Below, piece after piece: positions 31,159 to 39,910 of a stretch of 64,000 bases of DNA; position 1 is the first letter of the stretch; every line of letters starts with the position of its first letter. This DNA is from Yersinia alsatica (GTDB lineage: Bacteria > Pseudomonadota > Gammaproteobacteria > Enterobacterales > Enterobacteriaceae), in assembly GCF_902170305.1 (NCBI RefSeq), contig NZ_CABHWW010000011.1, positions 124,001 to 188,000 of the forward strand, in the 5' to 3' direction. The position numbers and the translations under genes were made by a program. The notes under the pieces were generated by a model. That model saw nothing but the letters and a program-made list of their open reading frames with translations, did no database searches and was not told the DNA's origin.

Positions 31159-31236
31159 AATCTGTGCCACAGACCTCACATTACCTATAATAAAAAGTTA
31201 TGATCGACAAAATTAATATCTAGAAGCGGAAAGTTG

Positions 31237-32142
31237 ATGAACAATTATAATCAAAGTCATGCGTTAGATTCATCGATTCTTACGCTCCCCTACAGCAGTT
31301 GGGATCAAAGCAATGCGGAAAACACCAGTGCCATCGAAGCGCTGGAGCAAGGTAAAGTGCTGTTTTTACCTCATCTAACCTTTGAGTTAAGTGAGCAGGA
31401 AAAGCAACTGCTTGACCCTGCATTGGTTGATGTTAAACGTAAAAATATCAGTTTTAAACCGCAGGAAGGCACACTTACCGGTGTCACTGATGAAAGTAAA
31501 GTGGCATTAACCCGCCAATTGCTTGAGCGTTATTATCAGAGTTGCCTCAGTCTGGTGAATCAATTATTGCCGGAATATACCACGGCCTTACGCAGCCCAA
31601 CCAATAGTCTGCGCTTGCATCCGGTGACCGCCTGGCGCGATAAAACATCGTGGCGTAAGGACGATAGCCGCTTGCATATTGATGCTTTTCCTTCGCGACC
31701 AAATTATGGCGAGCGTATCATCCGAATCTTTACCAATATCAATCCTCATGGTGAACCACGGTCATGGCGAGTCGGAGAAGATTTTACACAGCTTGTCAGC
31801 CGCTATTTACCACAGCTTGATAGCTATTCCCCTATTAGCAGTTGGCTGCAACATAAGGTCGGAATCACCAAGCGCCGCCGTAGCCATTACGATCATTTGA
31901 TGCTTCAGTTGCATGATAAAATGAAGTCAGATCTGGATTATCAAAAGAATGGTCAACAACAAGCCATTGATTTTCCTTCGGGTAGCAGTTGGATCTGCTT
32001 CTCAGATCAAACGCCACATGCGGCGATGGGCGGGCAATATATGCTGGAACAGACCTTCCTACTGCCGGTTGACGGTATGAAACACCCCCAGCAGTCTCCG
32101 CTAAAAATACTGGAGTCATTGACCCAGAAAACGCTGATATAA
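31237..32142 (+). CDS. kdoO: Kdo 3-hydroxylase (Fe(II)/2-oxoglutarate dioxygenase)
   Basis: KdoO hydroxylates carbon 3 of the outer Kdo sugar of lipopolysaccharide, giving Ko, using Fe(II), 2-oxoglutarate and oxygen. It was described in Yersinia pestis and Burkholderia ambifaria. The 301-residue protein has the metal triad His147-x-Asp149 (RLHIDAFPSRP) and a distal His261 (DQTPHAAMGGQ). The ATG at 31237 follows GCGGAAAG; an adjacent TTG is less likely. It has no membrane helix, so it acts on the lipid A-Kdo precursor at the cytoplasmic face. A terminator hairpin follows. Confidence 0.85.
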   Translation: MNNYNQSHALDSSILTLPYSSWDQSNAENTSAIEALEQGKVLFLPHLTFELSEQEKQLLDPALVDVKRKNISFKPQEGTLTGVTDESKVALTRQLLERYYQSCLSLVNQLLPEYTTALRSPTNSLRLHPVTAWRDKTSWRKDDSRLHIDAFPSRPNYGERIIRIFTNINPHGEPRSWRVGEDFTQLVSRYLPQLDSYSPISSWLQHKVGITKRRRSHYDHLMLQLHDKMKSDLDYQKNGQQQAIDFPSGSSWICFSDQTPHAAMGGQYMLEQTFLLPVDGMKHPQQSPLKILESLTQKTLI

Positions 32143-32170
32143 CTGATGGCTGACTGCTGCCACTGACGAC

Positions 32171-32199
32171 GATAAATCCGCGGATAAGGCGGATTTATC
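32171..32199 (+). terminator. Hairpin after kdoO
   Basis: GATAAATCCGC (32171-32181) pairs perfectly with GCGGATTTATC (32189-32199), with CACTG/CAGTG arms outside at 32161 and 32201. The rest of 32200-32494 is AT-rich with no gene seen. Confidence 0.65.
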
Positions 32200-32494
32200 A
32201 CAGTGATAGGCTACATTTTATATGCCATAAATTAAGCATAAAAAAATGCATATCAGACTTGATCCGTGGCAAAAAAATAAATATCATTTTCCTCGCAATG
32301 TAAGCCAACCCAATAATAGTTTGACCTGAGGCAAAGAAATTGACCTCATCGAGCGTAGCCTGTGTGTGGCAGTTATTTAGCTATTCATCTTTGTTTTGGC
32401 TATAGGTATATATCTTAGATAGTGGTTTGATATTAAGTGCGAATGTTGCACTCGATAGTTGTTGAACCTTATCGGATAACTATTGGAGGTTAAT

Positions 32495-32695
32495 ATGGTT
32501 AAAGTCTATGACAGAAACAGAAACCAAATTATCCCAGGCAAACGTGTAATGGTCGCGCAAACCGGGGAGATCGACGTAGCGAAAGCTATCCATGCGGAAG
32601 GTCTGGCACCAGTACAAGCTGAGCGTGAGCCGGTGGTAGAATTACAGCAAACTGGCGAGCGCTATGTGCCTTTCGATTTAGTCAGACTCGGCTAA
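32495..32695 (+). CDS. Small conserved protein of unknown function
   Basis: A 66-residue hydrophilic protein starting MVKVYDRNRNQIIPGKRVMV. TTGGAGG precedes the ATG by 5 bases; an upstream TTG in frame is rejected. It has no membrane segment or cysteine and alternates charged beta-like stretches, ending YVPFDLVRLG. I do not recognise a characterised family. It has its own promoter region and a hairpin downstream, and behaves as a single-gene unit. Confidence 0.7.
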   Translation: MVKVYDRNRNQIIPGKRVMVAQTGEIDVAKAIHAEGLAPVQAEREPVVELQQTGERYVPFDLVRLG

Positions 32696-32759
32696 TAATC
32701 TTCCCTACATAGAATATTGGTAGGTTAGAAACTCAATTTATTAGTATCGATACTTATAT

Positions 32760-32795
32760 ACCGGAGCTAACCTCTATCTACTCGGTTGCTCCGGT
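32760..32795 (+). terminator. Hairpin after the small protein
   Basis: ACCGGAGC (32760-32767) and GCTCCGGT (32788-32795) form a perfect 8-bp stem with a 20-base loop, followed by CATTGTCATTT. Confidence 0.5.
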
Positions 32796-32895
32796 CATTG
32801 TCATTTATATAATAACAGTAATTATCAAAAAACCATTTAATAACAAAATGTAATTATGACAAAGGCAAATTTCATTTATAACCAAGATTGATTAA

Positions 32896-32929
32896 CTTAT
32901 CCGGCAGCTATTCTCGGCCACCGGATAAG
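32896..32929 (-). terminator. Terminator-like hairpin after appA
   Basis: CTTATCCGG (32896-32904) pairs with CCGGATAAG (32921-32929). It is just past the appA stop on the minus strand. Confidence 0.6.
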
Positions 32930-32935
32930 CTCAGT

Positions 32936-34261
32936 TTAAATATGGCAAGCAGGCTCAATCACTTGGGCTACTTTCTTTTGGAAAGTTTCAAGCTGACAAA
33001 GTTTGTTCTCACCACTATTTTCACAACCTTCTATGGCCACAGGAACAATCCCGGCCGGATTATTTTTTAGATCTAATTTATCGGCATTTCTTAGCTGGTC
33101 CATCGTTTGATAAAACATCTTCACCGCTACATAGCGTTGGTGATTCTCAGGATTTTGCCAAAGCTCAAATACCAATCCCCCTCCTGGCGGCGTATTATCC
33201 GGTTGCTGCGGCAACTGCCAATTAGCCCCCAGCATACCCGCAATATTGGCGATATTGGTATCGTGCCCGCCGAGGAAAAGTACTTTAGTTTGTGGTGATA
33301 ATGGGAGTGTTTGCCCCTGTGCATCGCGTTGTAGCACTAACGCGGTGTCAATCTGCTGTAACAACGGAGTGCCTTTAGAGCGGGCGATATAGGGTGTTTT
33401 AGCCATCAAATCAAATTGCACATTATGTAGCGATAGTAGAGAAACCCAATTTTCGGCCCCACTGAGCCGATGCCAGGCAACATCCGGCATCGCTTGTGAG
33501 TTTTGTAACAGGAAAATTTCACCTAATGTGGATGACAGCGCCAGTGGCCCACTTAATGAGACTTTCGTCCCTGCTTTATTCACCTCAATCTTATTGGCGG
33601 CAAAAGTGGCAAAGTCACAAGTTTTTCCGTTTTGTTGTAACATTTTACAATAAGGTGACGCCGTAAAATTGAGCACCTCGCCCATCTGAGCAAAAGGTTT
33701 GGCATAGCGCTGGCTCAATGTGCTTAATGGCCCCCCCAACCGCTCCTCAACTGCCTTATGAGTTTGTACCGAATCTAACTTGCAAACCCCGGCATCAACC
33801 GGATGAAATAGTGGGTCTATTTTTTTCAAGTCAGCCTGATAATGGACCTTCAAGCCGCAACCCGGAGCGACGCCATCGAGGAATGCCTGCCCGGTTAACC
33901 GGGTGCGTTGGTCAACATCCGCTTGTGCGTAAATAGCGCCATCAGCCGGACATCCCGCAGGTAATAACCCCTGACTGCGGAAATAATCACCATAAAATCC
34001 GCCCATTAGCGTCACTAATTGCGCCCCGCGAGGGGTTAAATAGCCCGCTTTTACAGGCCACTGCGGCCACTTGTCAGGTGTTACATCATTCATTAGCTGT
34101 GTTTGTTTCGTCGGCGAGCGAACCCCATGGCGACTCAAAATCACCACGCGCTCCAAAGTGTAACCGCCAGGTTGTGCGACAACTGGCGCAGCACTGATAG
34201 TAAAACTACTTAGCATCAAAGTTAGTGCGGCGAACCGCAGAGGTTTTTTTGCTACTGTCAT
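32936..34261 (-). CDS. appA: Periplasmic histidine acid phytase AppA
   Basis: The 441-residue secreted enzyme removes phosphates from phytate and other phosphomonoesters. It has an N-terminal signal peptide (residues about 1-25, SAAP region), the catalytic His45 in SRHGVRSPT, and the proton donor in LGGHDTNIANI near residue 330. Eight or more cysteines fit periplasmic disulfides. RHGVRSPT and HDTN favour phytase over glucose-1-phosphatase (Agp), and the N-terminal region matches known Yersinia phytases as I recall them. It is divergent from glgC across a 317-base gap. Confidence 0.87.
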   Translation of the reverse strand: MTVAKKPLRFAALTLMLSSFTISAAPVVAQPGGYTLERVVILSRHGVRSPTKQTQLMNDVTPDKWPQWPVKAGYLTPRGAQLVTLMGGFYGDYFRSQGLLPAGCPADGAIYAQADVDQRTRLTGQAFLDGVAPGCGLKVHYQADLKKIDPLFHPVDAGVCKLDSVQTHKAVEERLGGPLSTLSQRYAKPFAQMGEVLNFTASPYCKMLQQNGKTCDFATFAANKIEVNKAGTKVSLSGPLALSSTLGEIFLLQNSQAMPDVAWHRLSGAENWVSLLSLHNVQFDLMAKTPYIARSKGTPLLQQIDTALVLQRDAQGQTLPLSPQTKVLFLGGHDTNIANIAGMLGANWQLPQQPDNTPPGGGLVFELWQNPENHQRYVAVKMFYQTMDQLRNADKLDLKNNPAGIVPVAIEGCENSGENKLCQLETFQKKVAQVIEPACHI

Positions 34262-34578
34262 AATTTTATATCCTTATTAAAACTACGAATATTTTTGCCC
34301 TATCGAGTATGGTCGACGATAACTCACCTCACAATGTACTAAAGCAACAAACAGGCATACCCCTGGTAGACGAAGGGCTAACATGAAAAAATTTTGTGTT
34401 GGGACGCGCTAAACTTGATTCGCTTCTCATTGTTAGAATGATAATTAGCCGATTATGTAATTAACAATGCTTATACTTAAGGAGGAGCCAGACAGATCCA
34501 CTATCCGGTCCATAGCTAGCGCCGTAGGGTTGATGGATATAACCCATAATCCAATAGACAAATCATAAGGAGTCTGAC
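34262..34578. other. Divergent promoter region appA/glgC
   Basis: 317 bases contain the two outward promoters. TTGATT near 34410 and GATAAT near 34440 are a possible but over-spaced glgC promoter. AAGGAGTCTG precedes glgC. I see no ORF. Confidence 0.35.
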
Positions 34579-35856
34579 ATGCGGAAAGCAGGCGATATCG
34601 ACAGAGTTATGTCGGCCAGACAACTTCCCAATAAAGCTGTAGCCCTGATCCTTGCCGGGGGCCGCGGCTCACGCCTTAAAGACCTTACGTCTGTCCGGGC
34701 AAAACCGGCAGTTCACTTCGGTGGAAAATACCGCATTATCGACTTCGCACTATCTAATTGCCTTAATTCAGGAATTCGTCGTATCGGGGTGATAACGCAG
34801 TATCAGTCCCATACCTTGGTACAACATATCCAGCATGGTTGGTCATTTCTCAGTGAAGAGATGAATGAGTTTGTTGATTTATTACCGGCGCAACAACGTC
34901 AAGGCCGAGAGCATTGGTACACCGGTACTGCTGATGCGGTGTTCCAGAATCTGGATATCATCCGCCGCTATCGCGCTGAATACGTAGTGATTTTGGCGGG
35001 GGACCATATTTATAAAATGGATTACTCACGCATGCTGTTGGACCACGTAGAGAGTGGCGCAGCCTGCACCGTAGCTTGCATTGAAGTGCCAAAGGAAGAA
35101 GCAACTGCCTTCGGCGTAATGGAAGTATCCGAAGATCTGCAAGTGAAAATGTTCTGGGAGAAACCTGAAGACCCGCCGACACTGCCCGGTAAGCCAGACC
35201 GTAGTCTAGCCAGTATGGGGATTTATGTGTTTAACGCCGAGTTCCTGTTTGGCCTGCTTGAGAGCGATCATGCGGACGAAAGCAGTAGCCATGATTTTGG
35301 TAAAGATATTCTGCCAAAAATCACTGAACAGGGCCATGTTTGGGCACATCCGTTCTCTCTGTCTTGTGTTTCCACATCGCCTGATGCCCCTGATTATTGG
35401 CGGGATGTCGGAACACTGGATGCCTATTGGCAAGCTAACCTCGATCAGGCCGCCATCACACCTGAGCTCGATATGTATGACCCTAATTGGCCAATACGTA
35501 CCTATGCCGAGCCACTACCACCCGCAAAATTTGTTCAGGACCGCTCTGGCAGCCATGGCATGACCATGAATACGTTGGTTTCCGGCGGCTGCTTTATCTC
35601 CGGATCCGTGGTGGTTAACTCCGTGTTGTTCTCCCGTGTTCGCGTCAATTCATTCTGTAATATTGATTCTTGCGTATTGCTACCCGACGTCAATGTTGGC
35701 CGCTCTTGTCGCTTGAAGCGCTGCGTAATTGATCGTGCCAGTACCATTCCTGAGGGGATGATCATTGGTGAAAATGCCGATGAAGATGCCCGTCGTTTCT
35801 ATCGTTCAGACAACGGCATTGTCCTTGTCACCCGAGAAATGCTGGCAAAGCTATAA
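34579..35856 (+). CDS. glgC: Glucose-1-phosphate adenylyltransferase
   Basis: GlgC makes ADP-glucose from ATP and glucose-1-phosphate, the committed step of bacterial glycogen synthesis. The 425-residue protein has the nucleotidyltransferase motif [15 protein letters not shown] with [11 protein letters not shown], the catalytic segment [23 protein letters not shown], and a C-terminal left-handed beta helix (about 300-425). In most enterobacteria glgC is inside glgBXCAP. Here it stands alone, between phytase and a small membrane-peptide gene, so it is either a relocated sole copy or a second paralogue. Confidence 0.94.
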   Translation: MRKAGDIDRVMSARQLPNKAVALILAGGRGSRLKDLTSVRAKPAVHFGGKYRIIDFALSNCLNSGIRRIGVITQYQSHTLVQHIQHGWSFLSEEMNEFVDLLPAQQRQGREHWYTGTADAVFQNLDIIRRYRAEYVVILAGDHIYKMDYSRMLLDHVESGAACTVACIEVPKEEATAFGVMEVSEDLQVKMFWEKPEDPPTLPGKPDRSLASMGIYVFNAEFLFGLLESDHADESSSHDFGKDILPKITEQGHVWAHPFSLSCVSTSPDAPDYWRDVGTLDAYWQANLDQAAITPELDMYDPNWPIRTYAEPLPPAKFVQDRSGSHGMTMNTLVSGGCFISGSVVVNSVLFSRVRVNSFCNIDSCVLLPDVNVGRSCRLKRCVIDRASTIPEGMIIGENADEDARRFYRSDNGIVLVTREMLAKL

Positions 35857-35931
35857 AAGCGGAGATGGCCTGACATAGACAAGCTGGGAATAATTTATAT
35901 AATCAGGCCAAACAAATGAAAGGGTTTGATT

Positions 35932-36024
35932 ATGTCATTTACTGAATGGGTTATTCTGGGTGTCGTTATTGGTTGTGCCGTCGGTGCCTTGCTGAAGATT
36001 TTTGGTAAGAAAAAAGACAGCTAG
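35932..36024 (+). CDS. 30-residue single-helix membrane peptide
   Basis: A short ORF encodes MSFTEWVILG, then a hydrophobic glycine-rich helix (VVIGCAVGALLKIF) and the basic end GKKKDS. AAAGGG lies 8 bases before the ATG and a strong terminator follows 29 bases after the stop. The sequence therefore has start signal, membrane segment, positive-inside tail and terminator, as small membrane proteins of enterobacteria do. Function is unknown. It may be co-transcribed with glgC, 75 bases upstream. Confidence 0.6.
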   Translation: MSFTEWVILGVVIGCAVGALLKIFGKKKDS

Positions 36025-36052
36025 CCTTTTCAGTTCTCTGAATCAGTAACCT

Positions 36053-36083
36053 AAGACGGCACTTAGCGGTGCCGTCTTTTTTT
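36053..36083 (+). terminator. Intrinsic terminator
   Basis: AAGACGGCAC (36053-36062) pairs with GTGCCGTCTT (36069-36078), followed by T residues. It separates the glgC unit from the convergent porin gene. Confidence 0.88.
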
Positions 36084-36105
36084 GTGATGGTAATAGCATT
36101 AATTA

Positions 36106-36801
36106 TCAGAATGTATAGCGTAACCCTAGACGAAAGCGGTACTGCTCACGGTTATATTCATTCCAACGGTCCAGCCATTGCAACTCAAAATAAGGCATCC
36201 AGTGAGTATCGATTTTATAGCTGAATTTATTGGTGATTTCCCAATGAGAGCTTTTACCATTTTTGCCGTGGAAATCATTGACCCGGACAAAATAGTGAGG
36301 CTCAAGAGTATATGACAGGGCATCTGTCAGTTTGAAATTCCAATAGGTCGCAAATTCATGAGTATCATTATGAGCATAATCACCATTAAGATCTTTTGAC
36401 TCATAATTATTATGATTATAGCGATAGCGTGCAGTTAAATTAAAAACGGGTAAAAATTTATAATTAAAATCTATATACCCAGAACCCCCCGATCCCGCGC
36501 TGTTAGAATTAATAAGTCCGCCAGGGGAAATAGTAAACTTATCGGTAGGTTTAAAGAGTGGATACCAACCCTCCAGCTCATTATAACTGTGTTTTAACTG
36601 ATCCAGCCTTCCCGCATTATAAGCATTTGTTAACATTAATCCGGAACCATTATCGAAGTTATACCCACCGCGTAGAATGACTTCATGCTGCTCAGATGCC
36701 GTATTGTATGCTTCCCGGGTTTCAAGATAGGCTCTACCGGCAAATGTGCTGGCAGAGCTTATTAATGAGGCAATCAAGACAATTGAGTTATATTTATTCA
36801 T
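36106..36801 (-). CDS. ompL: OmpL/KdgM-family outer-membrane porin
   Basis: This 231-residue protein has a signal peptide (cleavage after STFA, residue about 21) and then a 12-stranded barrel of the KdgM type, ending in the YTF sorting signal. E. coli OmpL heads the sulfoquinovose cluster (ompL-yihOPQRST...) and has about the same length, so the position next to the SQ transporters supports this assignment. It probably lets sulfoquinovose or its glycosides cross the outer membrane. A hairpin at 36888-36911 separates it from the transporters, so it may be expressed as its own unit. Confidence 0.82.
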   Translation of the reverse strand: MNKYNSIVLIASLISSASTFAGRAYLETREAYNTASEQHEVILRGGYNFDNGSGLMLTNAYNAGRLDQLKHSYNELEGWYPLFKPTDKFTISPGGLINSNSAGSGGSGYIDFNYKFLPVFNLTARYRYNHNNYESKDLNGDYAHNDTHEFATYWNFKLTDALSYTLEPHYFVRVNDFHGKNGKSSHWEITNKFSYKIDTHWMPYFELQWLDRWNEYNREQYRFRLGLRYTF

Positions 36802-36887
36802 GACAAATCCCTATTGAGAACAATAAATGAAGGTTTTTTTATTTTTCTTACATCATGAAAATTGACAAATAATTATCATGGCTACGC

Positions 36888-36911
36888 CTCTGCCATAAAT
36901 ATATGGCAGAG
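36888..36911 (-). terminator. Hairpin between the transporter and porin genes
   Basis: CTCTGCCAT (36888-36896) pairs with ATGGCAGAG (36903-36911), with a 6-base loop. No clear T-tract follows, so partial termination or mRNA processing is possible. Confidence 0.5.
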
Positions 36912-36962
36912 AAATAACACAATCGAAATAACAGCATGTCAGTCTTTAATGGAGAAACAGTG

Positions 36963-38348
36963 TCACTCTGCTGTGACCATTTTACGCAAATTCAAGTCAG
37001 CAATAATTTTAACGAAGCGCTGCTCATTAAGTTTATAAAACAGCCCCATGGTAATGGCGGCAATTAATGCCAAAGTGCAAGGGTAGATAAAAATCAGTTG
37101 GCGTAACCCCTCCAGTACTGACGCAGATTGTGCCACGTTCGGAATATACCCAATCTGAGTCAGCATAATACCGGGTAGAAATCCGGCCAAAGCGGCTGAA
37201 ATTTTACGAGAGAACGTATATCCGGTATATACCGACCCCTCTGCACGAATACCGGTTTTCCATTCGCCGTAATCTACGGTGTCGGAGACTAATGCCCAAT
37301 TCAGGCTATTCACAAAGGCGGTGCCAAAGAAAGCCATACAGGAGAAAGCCACGAAGGTTACTGAGCTGGTGCCCCAGACGTAATTCAACACATCCCCCAA
37401 AACCCATAACATTAAGCCACCGAGATAGACCGTTTTCTTACCAAAATGCTTTACTACAGTCGGGACCAGCAGCACGCCAATCAAAATGCAGCCCATACTG
37501 AAGAAACCCATATAGGACAACAAATGGATATCCTGTAGTACGTATTGCGTGTAATAAACCTGAATAGCCAGTTTGATATTAAATGCCGCCAGCGTACACA
37601 GGTTAGCAATACAGAGTACCAGTAGCGGTGGATTTTTAAATATGGCGCAGAATGATTTAAAAATACCGGGCTTATGGTGCACCGACACCGGTTCCACATA
37701 ACGTTCTTTGACGCCGGAATAGCACCACCACATACAAACTAAACCGAAAGTGACGAATATTATCGCTGCAACCAAATAGCCGATTTCAGGTGAGGAAGTA
37801 AAAAGCAGCTGGATCGGCATAAAAGCAACAGTACACAATAATAACCCGACTGTTGCTCCGCCTTGACGCCAAGCTGCCAGATGGGCGCGCTCATTCGGGT
37901 TTTTCGTCATGGCCGGAACCATCGCCCCGTAAGAGCAATTCATCAAGCTGTAGAATAAGCCGAATAGCATAAACAATATTGTCGCCAGTACAGTTTTGAT
38001 ATTCAGACTAAAACCGGTATTGAGAAAGTTTGCCACTGCCAGCAATGCTACCGGCAGCGAAGCATATAAAATAAACGGCCGAAATTTGCCTTTGGCACCA
38101 ATATGACGGCGAGAATCTAACAGCACGCCGGTAAACATATCGGTAAAGGCGGTAAAGAACTTCGCGATCAAGAAGATGACGCCACCATAAATAGCCGGAA
38201 GCCCCAGAATATCAGTATAGAATTTCAGTAAATACAGAGTCCCAATGCACAACATCAGGTTAGAGCCAAAATCCCCCATTCCGTAAGCTATTTTCTCCCG
38301 TAACGGCAATCTGAGTGTCACGGAGTCCTGGTAAGTTGAATTCGACAT
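36963..38348 (-). CDS. GPH-family transporter, YihO/YihP-like (copy 1)
   Basis: A 461-residue, 12-helix glycoside-pentoside-hexuronide:cation symporter with the family motif around KFFTAFTDMFTGVLLDSRRH near residue 65. It is clearly paralogous to the next gene (long identical stretches such as WWCYSGVKERYVE and MGCILIGVLLVPTVVK), so the pair arose by duplication. E. coli also has two such genes, yihO and yihP, beside yihQ. One is thought to import sulfoquinovose, the other possibly its glycoside or export of the C3 sulfonate. I cannot say which is which. Confidence 0.85.
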   Translation of the reverse strand: MSNSTYQDSVTLRLPLREKIAYGMGDFGSNLMLCIGTLYLLKFYTDILGLPAIYGGVIFLIAKFFTAFTDMFTGVLLDSRRHIGAKGKFRPFILYASLPVALLAVANFLNTGFSLNIKTVLATILFMLFGLFYSLMNCSYGAMVPAMTKNPNERAHLAAWRQGGATVGLLLCTVAFMPIQLLFTSSPEIGYLVAAIIFVTFGLVCMWWCYSGVKERYVEPVSVHHKPGIFKSFCAIFKNPPLLVLCIANLCTLAAFNIKLAIQVYYTQYVLQDIHLLSYMGFFSMGCILIGVLLVPTVVKHFGKKTVYLGGLMLWVLGDVLNYVWGTSSVTFVAFSCMAFFGTAFVNSLNWALVSDTVDYGEWKTGIRAEGSVYTGYTFSRKISAALAGFLPGIMLTQIGYIPNVAQSASVLEGLRQLIFIYPCTLALIAAITMGLFYKLNEQRFVKIIADLNLRKMVTAE

Positions 38349-38372
38349 CTGACAGGTCCTTATTATTTTTTT

Positions 38373-38428
38373 AACCCGCTTACCTCCGGTGAAATATCAC
38401 TCGCACCGGAGCCTGCCATAAGCGGGTT
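38373..38428. repeat. Nested palindrome between the two transporter genes
   Basis: Outer arms AACCCGCTTA (38373-38382) and TAAGCGGGTT (38419-38428) enclose CTCCGGTG (38384-38391) and CACCGGAG (38404-38411), all perfect. It is 56 bases and has no T-tract on the coding strand. It looks like an intercistronic mRNA-stabilising or REP-like stem. Confidence 0.6.
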
Positions 38429-38473
38429 GTAGGGTTTGGGCAGTGTTAATCCATCTGATTAATATCGGCAACA

Positions 38474-39865
38474 CTAAACTGCTGGGCTGACATCGCGTTT
38501 GCGCGCCTCCAGCTCGGTGACAATTTTGATGTAGTTCTTTTCGGTCAGATGGTAGAACAGTCCCATGGTTAGTGCGGTCAAAATCGCCAGCGCGCAAGGG
38601 TATAGGAAGATAAGCTGAGTTAAGCCCTCCAGCGTCCTTTCTCCTTGTGCCACGTTAGGCACATAGCCGATATAAGCCAACATGACGCCGGGGAAGAAGC
38701 CAGCCAGCCCTTGGGAAATCTTGCGAAAGAAAGTAAAGCCGGTATAAACCGTCCCTTCAGAGCGCACGCCTGTTTTCCACTCACCGTACTCCACGGTGTC
38801 AGAAACCAAAGCCCAGTTCAGACTGTTAACAAATGCTGTACCAAAGAATGCCAGACAAGAGAACAAGACAAACAGCGTCGAGGTATTGCCCCAGATGTAG
38901 TTCATGGCATCGCCCAGAATCCACAGACTCAAGCCCCCCAAATAGACGTTTTTCTTACCAAAGCGCTTCACGACTGTAGGCACCAGCAGTACCCCCAGCA
39001 AAATGCAGCCCATGCTGAAGAACCCCATGTAGGACAGCAACGTCACATCGTTAAGCACGTATTGGGTGTAATAAATCTGGATCGCCAGTTTGATATTAAA
39101 ACCTGCTAAAGTGCACAGATTGGCAATACAGAGAACAAACAAGGGTTTATTTCCGGTAATCGCTTTGAAAGATTGCAATAACCCCGGCTTGGCAGCTCCT
39201 GGCTTGGGTAACTCAACATAACGCTCTTTCACACCGGAGTAGCACCACCACATACATAGCATGCCAACGAAGGCGAAGATGGCCGCAGCCACCAGGTAGC
39301 CCGTTTGCGCCCGTCCCTCAAAGAGCGACAAAATCGGCACAAACCCCACAGTACACAGCAATAGCCCCACCGTAGCCCCACCTTGACGCCAGGCGGCAAG
39401 CTGAGCACGCTCTTGCGGGTTTTTGGTCATCGCTGGCACCATTGCACCGTAAGAACAGTTCATCATGCTGAAAAACAAGCCAAAACTCATAAAAATTAAT
39501 GTGGCGGTAATCGTCTTGCCCGTAATACTAAATGGTGTGCCTATAAAGTTAGCCACCACCAGCAGGGCCACCGGCATAGAGGCATACAGAATAAATGGAC
39601 GAAACTTACCTTTTGGCCCGATATTACGGCGATTATCGAGCATCACGCCGGTTCCAATATCAGTAAATGCCGTGAAGAAGCGGGAAATAAGGAAAATTAG
39701 CCCCCCCCAAGCGGCAGGGATTTCCAAGACATCGGTATAAAATTTCAGTAAATATAACGTACCCACGCACAACAACAGATTTGACCCTACATCACCAATT
39801 CCGTAGGAGAATTTCTCGCGTAGCGGAAGTATCAGTTTGACCGGGTCTTGATGTATTTCACTCAT
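38474..39865 (-). CDS. GPH-family transporter, YihO/YihP-like (copy 2)
   Basis: A 463-residue 12-helix symporter of the GPH family, paralogue of copy 1. The N terminus LPLREKFSYGIGDVGSNLLLCVG and the segment RFFTAFTDIGTGVMLDNRRN are typical. The gene lies 45 bases downstream of the sulfoquinovosidase gene and is likely translated from the same transcript. Probable substrate is sulfoquinovose or sulfoquinovosyl glycerol, moved with a cation across the inner membrane. Confidence 0.85.
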   Translation of the reverse strand: MSEIHQDPVKLILPLREKFSYGIGDVGSNLLLCVGTLYLLKFYTDVLEIPAAWGGLIFLISRFFTAFTDIGTGVMLDNRRNIGPKGKFRPFILYASMPVALLVVANFIGTPFSITGKTITATLIFMSFGLFFSMMNCSYGAMVPAMTKNPQERAQLAAWRQGGATVGLLLCTVGFVPILSLFEGRAQTGYLVAAAIFAFVGMLCMWWCYSGVKERYVELPKPGAAKPGLLQSFKAITGNKPLFVLCIANLCTLAGFNIKLAIQIYYTQYVLNDVTLLSYMGFFSMGCILLGVLLVPTVVKRFGKKNVYLGGLSLWILGDAMNYIWGNTSTLFVLFSCLAFFGTAFVNSLNWALVSDTVEYGEWKTGVRSEGTVYTGFTFFRKISQGLAGFFPGVMLAYIGYVPNVAQGERTLEGLTQLIFLYPCALAILTALTMGLFYHLTEKNYIKIVTELEARKRDVSPAV

Positions 39866-39910
39866 GGTGACTCTCCTGAAAGGCCCGCTTCTGGCAGGCC
39901 TCTACCTGTG

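Noticed and set aside
32936-34261. Glucose-1-phosphatase (Agp)
   Set aside because: Motifs RHGVRSPT and HDTN and overall resemblance favour AppA phytase, though both belong to the same family.
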